A stretch of DNA of 64,000 nucleotides, taken from Bacteroidota bacterium. Lineage in GTDB: Bacteria; Bacteroidota; Bacteroidia; Cytophagales; Spirosomataceae. Positions within the stretch are counted from its first letter, which is position 1, and every line of letters starts with the position of its first letter. The DNA lies in the NCBI GenBank assembly GCA_020161355.1, contig JAIUOF010000001.1, positions 1,149,093-1,213,092 of the forward strand, given 5' to 3'. A program made the translations under genes and the position numbers. The notes under the pieces are model-generated. The model made no database searches and had not been told where the DNA came from. It saw only the letters and a program-made list of their open reading frames with translations. Below, one piece after another: positions 45,002 through 53,377 of the stretch.

Positions 45002-45532
45002 TTACAAGACTTTATAAATCTTAATCTCCACATCCTGAGGGTTTTTAGTGCCTATTGCAATAAAAACAGACTTGTTTAACCAGTCATATTTTCCGGTTGG
45101 TGCTTCGAAAACAGTTACCATCCGAAAATAGTACTCCTTTGGGTCAACGAATTCACCTTTTCCTAAACGTGCAGCCACTTCTGTACTAGCGACCCGTAAG
45201 CCTATGTTTTTCAAATAAATAATTACGCCGTCTGAAGTTTTTATCTGATATTCTGCCGAAATTTCAGCTGCACCATCTTTTCTGATAACCTGCCAGTCAG
45301 CCCCACCTGCCAGTACCTCTCCCTGGAGTTTTTCGCCTGTGACAGTTCCGCCTGCGATAGGTATAATACGTCTGAAACCATGAGGGCCATCACCGGGAAC
45401 TAACGGCATACCCAACTTTACATTCATTGTACACAAATATTCCAAAGTTGGTAAATTCTGAGCATATACATTCGTGCTTACAGAAATTATCAATAACAAT
45501 AGCAGTCTTTTTTGTAACAAATTAATTTTCAT
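45002..45532 (-). CDS. Exported DUF3237 protein
   Basis: A 176-residue protein with a signal peptide (LLLLLIISVSTNVYAQ) and a DUF3237 domain (YLCTMNVKLGMPLVPGDGPH, GFRRIIPIAGGTVTGEKLQG, EVLAGGADWQVIRKDG, YYFRMVTVFEAPTGKYDWLN). The fold is a small beta-barrel; no activity is established. It is 10 bp after the SDR gene and 4 genes into the minus-strand cluster, so it probably shares their pathway. Such proteins often accompany SDR and GMC oxidoreductases. Confidence 0.9.
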   Translation of the reverse strand: MKINLLQKRLLLLLIISVSTNVYAQNLPTLEYLCTMNVKLGMPLVPGDGPHGFRRIIPIAGGTVTGEKLQGEVLAGGADWQVIRKDGAAEISAEYQIKTSDGVIIYLKNIGLRVASTEVAARLGKGEFVDPKEYYFRMVTVFEAPTGKYDWLNKSVFIAIGTKNPQDVEIKIYKVL

Positions 45533-45542
45533 TATTTTAAAG

Positions 45543-46310
45543 TTATTTTGGTTGCATTCTGATGGCTCCGTCGAGTCTGATTACTTCACCGTTAAGGTAG
45601 GTATTTTCAATAATATGTTTTACCAAAGCGGCAAATTCGGCAGGTTTTCCTAATCTGGTTGGAAAAGGTACCTGCTGCCCCAACGAATCCTGGACTTCCT
45701 GTGGAAAGGAGGACATCAGCGGAGTTTCGAAAATGCCGGGTGCAATGGTCATCACCCTTATCCCTGAGCGGGCCAGCTCTCTTGCAATGGGCAGGGTCAT
45801 GGAAACAATCCCACCTTTTGATGCTGCATAAGCTGCCTGTCCAATCTGCCCGTCAAAAGCAGCCACACTCGCGGTGTTTATGATTATTCCTCTTTCGAGG
45901 TTAGCATCCGGCTCATTGTTTTGCATGTAGTTAGCCCCCAGCCTTATCATATTAAAAGTACCTACAAGGTTGACATTTAATACTTTCTGAAAAAAATCAA
46001 GAGCATGCGGACCATTTTTACCCACCACTCTTTGAGCAGGACCAATGCCTGCACAGTTAATGATGCCTGAAATTACCCCGAAATTTTCTCTGGTTGAATC
46101 TAATGATTTTTGAACTGAGTTTTCATCAGAAACATCTGTTTTCATAAATAAAGCCTTATCTCCCAATTCCTTTTCTGCCATTTTGCCTGCTTCTTCATTG
46201 ATATCCAAAAGCACGGCGTTGCCGCCATTTTCAATTATCATTTTGGCAACAGCCAGACCCAAACCAGAGGCTGCTCCGGTGATGAGGAAGGTTTTTTGAT
46301 TGATCTTCAT
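45543..46310 (-). CDS. Short-chain dehydrogenase (HSD10/3-hydroxyacyl-CoA dehydrogenase-like)
   Basis: A 255-residue NAD(P)-dependent SDR. It has the cofactor motif TGAASGLG (11-18), Asp36 in LLDIN favouring NAD, NCAGIG, catalytic Ser148, Tyr161 and Lys165 (YAASKGG) and [11 protein letters not shown]. It most resembles the type II 3-hydroxyacyl-CoA dehydrogenase group, but a sugar or hydroxy-steroid substrate is possible. Three bases separate it from the GMC gene and ten from DUF3237, so they are cotranscribed. Confidence 0.92.
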   Translation of the reverse strand: MKINQKTFLITGAASGLGLAVAKMIIENGGNAVLLDINEEAGKMAEKELGDKALFMKTDVSDENSVQKSLDSTRENFGVISGIINCAGIGPAQRVVGKNGPHALDFFQKVLNVNLVGTFNMIRLGANYMQNNEPDANLERGIIINTASVAAFDGQIGQAAYAASKGGIVSMTLPIARELARSGIRVMTIAPGIFETPLMSSFPQEVQDSLGQQVPFPTRLGKPAEFAALVKHIIENTYLNGEVIRLDGAIRMQPK

Positions 46311-46313
46311 AAT

Positions 46314-48038
46314 TTACAAATTCCCTTTTTTTAATTCTTGTACTGCATGATTGACAGCCCTCGCCGTGAGAGCCATGTAAAATATTGAAGGGCTCTGGAT
46401 ACCGGTACTCGTCATGCATGCCCCGTCTGTTACGAACACATTTTTACAAGCATGAATCTGATTCCAGGCGTTTAGCATCGAAGTTTTCGGGTCGGAACCC
46501 ATCCTACATCCGCCCATTTCATGGATATCGAGTCCCGGTGGCCAGCCGCGATCTTCAGCTACAATATTTTTAGCACCGGCTGATTCCAGCATCTCAGCTC
46601 CCTGTACCAGAAAGTCTTTCATCATCTTTACATCATTATCGTCATAGGCCACGTTGGTAACCAAAAGCGGAATGCCCCATTGATCGGTCTCTGTGTCACT
46701 CAGATACACCCGGTTGCTCTCTTTCAAAATGGTTTCACCCTGCATATAGATATAACAGCCCCACTGACCCGGCTCGGTCATGGCCTCTTTATAATTGGGG
46801 CCAAATGAAACCAAACTTTTACTTTCATCTCCCCGCCCACGATACGCCCCCATAAAAGACATATAACCTCCAACAAAGTCATTATCCTGTTTTTTGACAT
46901 TTCTGAAATTGGGCATCATACATTCCGAAGGATTGGCTCCGTAAAAATATTTATCCTGATAGCCGTCCAGCATAGCATTCATGGTGCCGCGATAATTGTG
47001 AAAGCCCACAAATCTGCCCAAAGTGCCGCTATCGTTGCCCAGACCATTAGGAAAACGACTGCTTTTTGAGTTTAGCAGTATGAGGTTACTGTTTAAGGCC
47101 GAGGCATTCAGGAAAATAATTTTGGCAAAAAACTCTTCACTCTTGCCTGTTTTGGCATCAATTATTTTGACTCCGGAGGCCTTTTGTGTTTTTTCATCAT
47201 AAATAATGCTATGCACCACCGAATCCGGCCTGATGGTCATGTTTTGAGTCTTATTGGCCCAGGGCAAAGTACAGGCATTGCTGCTAAAATAGCCTCCAAA
47301 TGGGCAACCCCGCATACATTTGTTTCTGGCCTGACAGAATGTCCGGCCCTGCTCCGCAAATCTTTCATGCTGCTCGGTGATATGTGCCCAACGTCCATGA
47401 ATCATCCTCCTATCGGAGTACTTTTGGGCGATTTTGGCCGACATCCCGGCTTCTGCACAGTTAAAGTCAAACGGCTTTAGATATTCACCATCAGGCATGT
47501 TTTCTATGCCATCTTTGTTGCCACAAGCACCGATAAATCGCTCGACATGACTGTACCAGGGAGCCACATCTTCGTAACGAATGGGCCATTCCATGCCATA
47601 GCCATCTCTTGCCGGAGAAGAAAATTCCCCGGCACCCCAGCGAGGTAAAGCCCTGCCCCAGGTCAATGACTTCCCTCCTACCTGATATCCACGCACCCAG
47701 TTAAAGGGTTTTTCTTGTACATAAGGATGGTCGGCATCTTTGATAAAAAAATGTTGCGTGTCCTCTCCGTACCCCGCGGCTTTGGAGATCATCGGATTCT
47801 CCTCTTTTTGATTTTTGGAAATCCAACCCCGGTGCTCCATTTCCCAGGCGTTGAGATTGGCGGTAGGATAATCCTGAATGTGTTCAACCATGCGTCCTCG
47901 CTCCAGGACAAGGGTTTTTAGTCCTGAATCGCAAAGTTCTTTGGCTGCCCAGCCACCACTTATACCACTTCCGATTACGATGGCATCGTAGGTATTCTGG
48001 TCTTTGCCATTGGTGTTAAGATGGAAAAATGATTCCAT
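46314..48038 (-). CDS. GMC-family FAD oxidoreductase
   Basis: A 574-residue flavoprotein: DAIVIGSGISGGWAAKELCD (FAD binding, about 18-37), FNWVRGYQVGGKSLTWGRA, RNKCMRGCPFGGYF, and the C-terminal IHEMGGCRMGSDPKTSMLN and VTDGACMTSTGIQSPSIFYM. This is the gluconate/2-keto-sugar dehydrogenase-like branch of GMC, which oxidises sugar hydroxyls, often with a cytochrome c acceptor. No signal peptide is present. It may oxidise the sugar at C3 or an aglycone alcohol. First gene of the GMC-SDR-DUF3237 unit. Confidence 0.93.
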   Translation of the reverse strand: MESFFHLNTNGKDQNTYDAIVIGSGISGGWAAKELCDSGLKTLVLERGRMVEHIQDYPTANLNAWEMEHRGWISKNQKEENPMISKAAGYGEDTQHFFIKDADHPYVQEKPFNWVRGYQVGGKSLTWGRALPRWGAGEFSSPARDGYGMEWPIRYEDVAPWYSHVERFIGACGNKDGIENMPDGEYLKPFDFNCAEAGMSAKIAQKYSDRRMIHGRWAHITEQHERFAEQGRTFCQARNKCMRGCPFGGYFSSNACTLPWANKTQNMTIRPDSVVHSIIYDEKTQKASGVKIIDAKTGKSEEFFAKIIFLNASALNSNLILLNSKSSRFPNGLGNDSGTLGRFVGFHNYRGTMNAMLDGYQDKYFYGANPSECMMPNFRNVKKQDNDFVGGYMSFMGAYRGRGDESKSLVSFGPNYKEAMTEPGQWGCYIYMQGETILKESNRVYLSDTETDQWGIPLLVTNVAYDDNDVKMMKDFLVQGAEMLESAGAKNIVAEDRGWPPGLDIHEMGGCRMGSDPKTSMLNAWNQIHACKNVFVTDGACMTSTGIQSPSIFYMALTARAVNHAVQELKKGNL

Positions 48039-48092
48039 TTGGTATTTTATTTAAGGTCTGATTCAGAAAGTTAAGGTTTTTCTCAATAATAA

Positions 48093-49130
48093 TCAATTTG
48101 TGAGATGTAACACTTTCTCTAGCTTGAAGGAAGGCTTAAACGATTTAAAAAAAGGATAAGCCTCTGCGTGATTATCAGCAAGATTGGAAAAAAATACCAC
48201 TGCATTTTTCCCATCTAAAGTCTGCCAAACTACATTGCTGAAACCGCAAGTAGAGCCCGTATGATACAACTCTTTTCCCGAAATATTAAACCAACCTAAA
48301 CCATAAAAAAGACCTTCCTGTGAAGGAATCGGGAAATTGACTTCGATTAATTCTTTTTGAATATCAAACAATTGCCTTTGGGTTAAGGCAGAAAGCCATT
48401 TTTGATAATCGACGAGATTGGTGTAAACGCAACCATCTCCTTTGGTGGCACTCGTAATGCTCTGGTCAGAAAATATGATTTCACCCGTGTCATTTTTTGC
48501 ATATCCCATCGCCCGATACGGCATCAAGCTTCCTTTTTCGAATAAATATGAATTATTCATTTTGAGTGGCTTAAATATATTTTCCACCATAAACGCTGAA
48601 AAAGATTGACCTGAAACCTTCTCTACGATTTTTGTTAAAATACAAAAACCTCCATTGCTATACCTGAATTGGCTACCGGGCTCAAAATAAAGCGAATCCA
48701 CTTTTCCAACCCAATCGAGCACTTCTGTATCAGAAATCTGTTCTTTTTGATTGTCGGGAATCAGGTTTTCATAGTCGATTAGTCCTGAACTGTGCGTCAG
48801 TAAGTGCTTGATTGTGATTTTATTTCCGGTCTTAAATTCGGAAAAAAAATTAGTCAGGACATCATCGTAATTTAATTTGCCACGGTTCTTGAGAATGATG
48901 ATACAAGCCGCTGTAAATTGTTTGGAAACAGAGGCCATACGGAAATTGGTGTTTTCGTTTATTTTCTGATTTTTTTCAAAATCCGGACTCCCGGAAAAGA
49001 ACTTTTTGAAAATGGTCTGATTTTTTTGGGTTAAAACAGCAAAACCCGGATTATATCTCTGGGCATTTACTGAAAAAAATGTCAAAAATAATAATAAAGA
49101 AAAAATCAAAATCCGATAGCTGATTCTCAT
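48093..49130 (-). CDS. Exported serine hydrolase (class C beta-lactamase fold)
   Basis: A 345-residue protein with a signal peptide (IFSLLLFLTFFSVNAQ). It has the SxxK nucleophile motif SVSK (Ser67, Lys70), YSN in the QFRYSNGGFCILTKI segment, and HTGSTCGF replacing the usual KTG. These D-Ala-D-Ala-carboxypeptidase/esterase-like proteins cleave amides or esters in the periplasm. A role as resistance beta-lactamase is not supported. It is 54 bp upstream of the GMC gene and could start the operon. Confidence 0.92.
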   Translation of the reverse strand: MRISYRILIFSLLLFLTFFSVNAQRYNPGFAVLTQKNQTIFKKFFSGSPDFEKNQKINENTNFRMASVSKQFTAACIIILKNRGKLNYDDVLTNFFSEFKTGNKITIKHLLTHSSGLIDYENLIPDNQKEQISDTEVLDWVGKVDSLYFEPGSQFRYSNGGFCILTKIVEKVSGQSFSAFMVENIFKPLKMNNSYLFEKGSLMPYRAMGYAKNDTGEIIFSDQSITSATKGDGCVYTNLVDYQKWLSALTQRQLFDIQKELIEVNFPIPSQEGLFYGLGWFNISGKELYHTGSTCGFSNVVWQTLDGKNAVVFFSNLADNHAEAYPFFKSFKPSFKLEKVLHLTN

Positions 49131-49301
49131 ATTTCTTAATATTCAATAGAAAATTTACATAATCCCTAAATATAGATATTGATTTCGAGTTTTAAGTCCA
49201 AAGCATGAGATATAATAAAAATATCAAACAAAAATAAAGGCCAAACCAGATGATTTGACCCTATTTTCTTAATCATTAACAAATAAAATTTACCCTACGA
49301 A

Positions 49302-50396
49302 CTAGTGGAATATCTGTAATTTTGGTGCAATGGTCTTTTGAGGTATTGTATTGTTTTTCTTAAAATCTATCCCCAAAGCAGCGGCTGCAGTGGCAGCAAT
49401 TTGAGACTGAAACATATTTTGACCGGAAGTGGCTTCTCCAATTTCTGCAATCCCTGGCCCTAAAGCCGCAGCCCATATTTGTGATGCACCTTTGATTCTG
49501 ATGCCATGACTCGTCCATTCTGATTTGGTTTTGTCTCCCCTTCCATGGTCCGTAGTCAGAAGGAAAGCAGTCTTATTTTGGTATTGAGGCAAAGATTGAC
49601 ATAGCTCCCACAGGTTTTTGAGATAATTATCAAAAGCATGAGCGGCCTCGAGATAATCATCATATTGACCGGCATGAGCCAAACCGTCAGTATCGTCAAG
49701 AGAAATATAAAGTACTTTGGGTTGTTTAATTTTCAGATATTCTCTTGCCTGAAAGTACGTCAAAAAGTCGTGTCTTTCGGCATGACCTTTGGGTGCCAGC
49801 GACTGGATATCATTTAGAAGCAACTGAGTTGCTCCGGGATTATCAACAAACAATTCTATACCTGAATTAACCGGAATCTGATTTCTCGAGGTGTTGATAA
49901 TATAAGGGATTACATCCCAGGTCGAAAAAGCAGCAACCCTACCCTGAAAACCTTTTTGAGTATTGAGGTATTCCAGTACAGTGATGTTTTGATTTGGATT
50001 TTTGTCATTTGAGTTCACCAGACTATCGGCGTAGCCAGTAAGCATTTCATTGTAACCTGGATAGCTAAACCAATAATTGTTTTCGACATCCATATAGTTT
50101 CCTTTCCACCTGTTGCCTAAAACTACTCCTTCTGTTGCTATTTTACTCCAAAAAAATGGCATAAGTTTTTTCCTGCGAATATTAATATCCGGGTCAAAAT
50201 ACTTTTCCAATAATCCGCTTTTATCGCGTGTAAATTGCTTGTCAGAAGCTATCATGGTATCTATTCCACCAAAAACTTCCTGCCACCTCAGCCCATCGGT
50301 GGTAAACAGAATCAGGTTTTCAGCCTTTTGTGCCAAAGATTGAAAGTTAAATAAAATAAAAAACAGGATTAATAAATAAGGGAGCGATTTTTTCAT
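49302..50396 (-). CDS. Alkaline-phosphatase-superfamily hydrolase, exported
   Basis: A 364-residue protein with a signal peptide (YLLILFFILFNFQSLAQ). Metal sites of the superfamily are visible: FTTDGLRWQE (Asp34), a nucleophile candidate Ser111 in FSYPGY, DDTDGLAHAGQYDDY, TTDHGRG and SHGIR. This group includes phosphodiesterases, phosphomutases and phosphonoacetate hydrolase. It acts in the periplasm on a phosphate or sulfate ester. It sits just beyond the phosphonate genes, beside a metallophosphoesterase, which suggests phosphorus scavenging, but the two are on the opposite strand to phnX-like and the link is loose. Confidence 0.88.
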   Translation of the reverse strand: MKKSLPYLLILFFILFNFQSLAQKAENLILFTTDGLRWQEVFGGIDTMIASDKQFTRDKSGLLEKYFDPDINIRRKKLMPFFWSKIATEGVVLGNRWKGNYMDVENNYWFSYPGYNEMLTGYADSLVNSNDKNPNQNITVLEYLNTQKGFQGRVAAFSTWDVIPYIINTSRNQIPVNSGIELFVDNPGATQLLLNDIQSLAPKGHAERHDFLTYFQAREYLKIKQPKVLYISLDDTDGLAHAGQYDDYLEAAHAFDNYLKNLWELCQSLPQYQNKTAFLLTTDHGRGDKTKSEWTSHGIRIKGASQIWAAALGPGIAEIGEATSGQNMFQSQIAATAAAALGIDFKKNNTIPQKTIAPKLQIFH

Positions 50397-50438
50397 AAAT
50401 ACATGGCTTATAAGGGCTTACAAATCGTTTTTTTATAG

Positions 50439-51353
50439 TCAGGAATATTTTAAATATTGATTAGAAAACCGGCCATCGGGATAAAGATCAATGATCGCAT
50501 ACCCCGGAGCCGTTTTTTTGTAATTTCCCATCCACCAGTTTCCGCTTACAGCACCATTGCAAAAATAGGTAACGTGATTGTAATCAATGCGGTCATTGAG
50601 ATGAATGTGACCGCTAATGGCAAGTTTGATATTGGGGTAGTTGTCAAATAGTTCGATCAGCTCCTCAGCATCACCGTGCATCCAGGTTTCGGGCACCCTC
50701 CACTCTCCGTTTTTGAAATTTTTACCATCCAAAAATACACAGGCCGACAAAATAGGAATGTGCGACACGATCATTACAAACTGGTTTTGCTGACGGCTCT
50801 CTTGAAGTTTTGATTTCAGCCACTCCATCTGCCATTCATCGATTTTCCCCTGATAACCTTTCCCCTCAATTTTAGATTGAATACTATCCAGCACCAATAT
50901 TTTCCAGTTCTCTTTGTTTATTTCATAGTACGATTGGTTAATTCCCAGCTGATCCTTTGCCTGATTTTTGCCGGATTCAAAATTCTCCCGGCTATTGTCT
51001 TTTTTAAAAATATCATGGTTGCCCACACAATGGTAAATGGGAAGACCATTTTCACTTTTCAACACTTTGCTAAAAAGCTCCCATTGCCTGTCGATGCTGC
51101 TCTCACTGGCACCATGCAAACCCATAATGGCATCTCCGCCATTGATCAAAAATTCGGGAACGGTTTCAAGAGATTGAATATGATGGAGGCATCTTTCGAA
51201 ACCTTTGGCAGCACCAATATGCGGCTGAATGTGTGTGTCGGTGATATGAGCAATACGGATGGGTTTACCGGAAGGCTGTGCTTTTAAAACTGCAGGTACA
51301 GTAAGGCCGCCTGTTAATAATGCCAGATTTTTGATAAGACTACGTCTCTGCAT
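50439..51353 (-). CDS. Exported calcineurin-like metallophosphoesterase
   Basis: A 304-residue enzyme. The ATG at 51353 gives a Tat-like signal (MQRRSLIKNLALLTGGLTVP); the longer frame begins with TTG. Dinuclear metal motifs are complete: DTH (TDTHIQ), NGGDAIMG, GNHD, IVSHIP and SGHIHLND. Members hydrolyse phosphodiesters or phosphomonoesters in the periplasm. It is divergent from the phnX-like gene, sharing a 159-bp promoter region, and precedes the alkaline-phosphatase-like gene by 42 bp in the same direction. Confidence 0.92.
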   Translation of the reverse strand: MQRRSLIKNLALLTGGLTVPAVLKAQPSGKPIRIAHITDTHIQPHIGAAKGFERCLHHIQSLETVPEFLINGGDAIMGLHGASESSIDRQWELFSKVLKSENGLPIYHCVGNHDIFKKDNSRENFESGKNQAKDQLGINQSYYEINKENWKILVLDSIQSKIEGKGYQGKIDEWQMEWLKSKLQESRQQNQFVMIVSHIPILSACVFLDGKNFKNGEWRVPETWMHGDAEELIELFDNYPNIKLAISGHIHLNDRIDYNHVTYFCNGAVSGNWWMGNYKKTAPGYAIIDLYPDGRFSNQYLKYS

Positions 51354-51490
51354 TAGTTTTTTTTGCAAAGTTGACTATTCAATATCAACTAAAAATTATC
51401 TAAATGTTATGAAATTATTGATTTTCCATAGGCTTTAAGATTTAATATTTTCATAATGCTTCATTTGCGTTTTTCTGTTTTTTTGGATAA

Positions 51491-51498
51491 TACATTTG
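51491..51498 (+). promoter_or_regulatory. Putative -7 element of the phnX-like operon
   Basis: TACATTTG matches TAnnTTTG, 14 bp upstream of the phnX-like ATG. The nearest TTTG (51464-51467) is 23 bp away, slightly longer than usual. Confidence 0.5.
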
Positions 51499-51512
51499 AA
51501 TAAAAAAGAAAA

Positions 51513-52235
51513 ATGACAAAAATAAAAATGGTGGCTTTTGATATGGCCGGCACCACCATAAGAGATGAGCGGGAGGTCGAGACCTGCTTTGCCATGGCCT
51601 GTGTCAAAGTAGGCCTAAAAACCACAGTTGACAGGATTTTGTCTCTTCAGGGATATGCCAAAAGAGAAGTTTTCCATCTATTATGGTCAGAGCAGCTCGG
51701 AGCCCAGGAAAGCAGGCTCAATGAAATAGTGGACGAATCCTATGCCGTTTTCTGTGAAATACTCGAAGACCATTACCTTAATTCCGAAATCGTACCTGCA
51801 GAATTTGCCCTGGAAACCTTTGCATATTTAAAATCCATTGATGTAAAAATAGCCTTAACGACAGGCTTTTACCGGAAAGTGACCAATATAATTCTTGGAA
51901 AATTGGGTTGGTTACAGGGTCTGGATGAGACATATAAATCTATCACCCATCAATCAATAATTGATATTTCTGTTACCCCTGATGAGGTGATTGCAGGCAG
52001 ACCCAACCCTGCAATGCTCCTGAGAGCCATGAATGCTTTTGGAATTGAAAACCCCGATGAGATAATCAATATAGGAGATACTCCGGTAGATATCCAATTT
52101 GGAAAAAATGCAGGAGTGGGGTTCACATTTGCCGTAACCAATGGTACCCATTCCAAAGAACAATTGGCGGGTCTGGGTGCCGATGCTCTTTTCGATAATC
52201 TGGGTGAATTCAAATCATTTATAGAAAAATTATGA
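51513..52235 (+). CDS. PhnX-like HAD hydrolase (phosphonatase-like)
   Basis: A 240-residue HAD hydrolase with nucleophile Asp10 in AFDMAGTTIRDER, a helical cap, LTTGFYRK, GRPNPAMLLRAMNAFG and INIGDTPVDIQFGKNAG. FDMAGTT and GRPxP are typical of phosphonatases rather than general HAD phosphatases, and it fits the phosphonatase-like family that differs from classical PhnX. Lys50 in LQGYAK sits near where PhnX has its Schiff-base lysine, so phosphonoacetaldehyde hydrolysis to acetaldehyde and phosphate is plausible. It overlaps the next gene by 4 bp (ATGA). Confidence 0.88.
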   Translation: MTKIKMVAFDMAGTTIRDEREVETCFAMACVKVGLKTTVDRILSLQGYAKREVFHLLWSEQLGAQESRLNEIVDESYAVFCEILEDHYLNSEIVPAEFALETFAYLKSIDVKIALTTGFYRKVTNIILGKLGWLQGLDETYKSITHQSIIDISVTPDEVIAGRPNPAMLLRAMNAFGIENPDEIINIGDTPVDIQFGKNAGVGFTFAVTNGTHSKEQLAGLGADALFDNLGEFKSFIEKL

Positions 52236-53377
52236 AATACGATTTAATAATAATTGGGGCCGGAGTGATGGGGACTTTTCATGCTTTTCATGCGGCAAAA
52301 AAAGGAAAAAGTGTCTTATTATTGGAAAAAAACTCCAGACCAGTGGGTTCTACAATCCAAAATTTCGGTCAGGTGGTACCGGGTGGTCTCGATACATTTT
52401 GGAAAAAATATGGCAGAAGGAGCCTCGAAATATATGAAGAACTGCAAAAGACGGAAGATTTCACACTCGTCAGAAACGGTAGTGTTTATGTAGCATCAGA
52501 CGAAGAAGAACTCAAGTTGATTCAGGAACTCCAACAAATTAATGAGCAGCAGGGCTATGCCAGCGAAATATTGGATCCTTTTCAGACTGCCTTAAGATAC
52601 CCTGATATTAACAAAGATTATATTAAGGGAGCGATCTTTTTCCCTGAGGAGTTTAGTGTGGATTCTTCTAAGTTTATCTATAAAGTAATTGAGTACTGTC
52701 AGCGTCACCTGGAAGTAGATTACCGGCCCAATAGCATGGCGATTGAAATAAAAGAAAACCTGGGTGAAGTAATGGTAAAAACTGCAGCAGGAAAACTTTT
52801 TACAGCTAAAAAGGCAATCGTATGTGGTGGCTATGAAACCTCAGTGCTTTATCCTGAAATCTTTGCCGAAAGTGGACTGGTCATGGTAAAATTGCAGATG
52901 CTGAAAACCAAACCTTTGCATCATATCAACCTGATGTCCAATATTTTGACAGGTCTGACTATCAGACGTTATGAGGCTTTTGAAGAATGTCCGTCATTCA
53001 GTCAGTTTGCTACACCCAAAAAATACACCGAACTAAAAGCCGAAGGTATTCATATCTTATTCAAACAGTTGCCCGACAAAAGTATCATTGTTGGGGATTC
53101 GCACCATTACGCTCCGGTAACCGACACAGAGGGATTAGGTCTGGGTGTATCGGAAGACATTAACCGGCTCATGAAGGAGGAAGCCCGAAAAATTGTGGAT
53201 ATAAAAGACGAAGATTATGTACAGGCCTGGGCGGGGTTCTACGTACAACATCCCGACGGGATTTTCGAATTCCAGGTTTCTGAAAATATTAGTATCCGAA
53301 CAGGAATAGGTGGAAAAGGAATGACAAGCTGTGCGGGTTATGCAGAAGAAAAGATCAATGAATTGTTTCCAATATAA
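52232..53377 (+). CDS. FAD-dependent oxidoreductase of phosphonate clusters
   Basis: A 381-residue DAO/glycine-oxidase-fold enzyme with YDLIIIGAGVMGTFHAFHAA (FAD binding), LLLEKNSRPVGSTIQNFGQV, and the C-terminal GIGGKGMTSCAGYAEEKINE. Its family (TIGR03364) is defined by recurrent pairing with phosphonatase-like hydrolases. Such enzymes are believed to oxidise an aminoalkylphosphonate (aminoethylphosphonate or an N-alkyl derivative) to phosphonoacetaldehyde, which the upstream hydrolase would cleave. The 4-bp overlap with that gene supports coupling. The substrate here is inferred. Confidence 0.88.
   Translation: MKYDLIIIGAGVMGTFHAFHAAKKGKSVLLLEKNSRPVGSTIQNFGQVVPGGLDTFWKKYGRRSLEIYEELQKTEDFTLVRNGSVYVASDEEELKLIQELQQINEQQGYASEILDPFQTALRYPDINKDYIKGAIFFPEEFSVDSSKFIYKVIEYCQRHLEVDYRPNSMAIEIKENLGEVMVKTAAGKLFTAKKAIVCGGYETSVLYPEIFAESGLVMVKLQMLKTKPLHHINLMSNILTGLTIRRYEAFEECPSFSQFATPKKYTELKAEGIHILFKQLPDKSIIVGDSHHYAPVTDTEGLGLGVSEDINRLMKEEARKIVDIKDEDYVQAWAGFYVQHPDGIFEFQVSENISIRTGIGGKGMTSCAGYAEEKINELFPI

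Noticed and set aside
48093..49130. Serine hydrolase as an antibiotic-resistance beta-lactamase
   Set aside because: It lacks a proper KTG motif and lies in a carbohydrate cluster; the fold is shared by many esterases and peptidases.
49239..49260. Short inverted repeat GGCCAAA/TTTGACC after the alkaline-phosphatase-like gene
   Set aside because: Only six paired bases with a mismatch; too weak to call as a terminator.
49302..51353. The two phosphoesterases as certain members of the phosphonate operon
   Set aside because: They are on the opposite strand to the phnX-like pair and separated from it by a divergent promoter; generic families, so membership is only possible.
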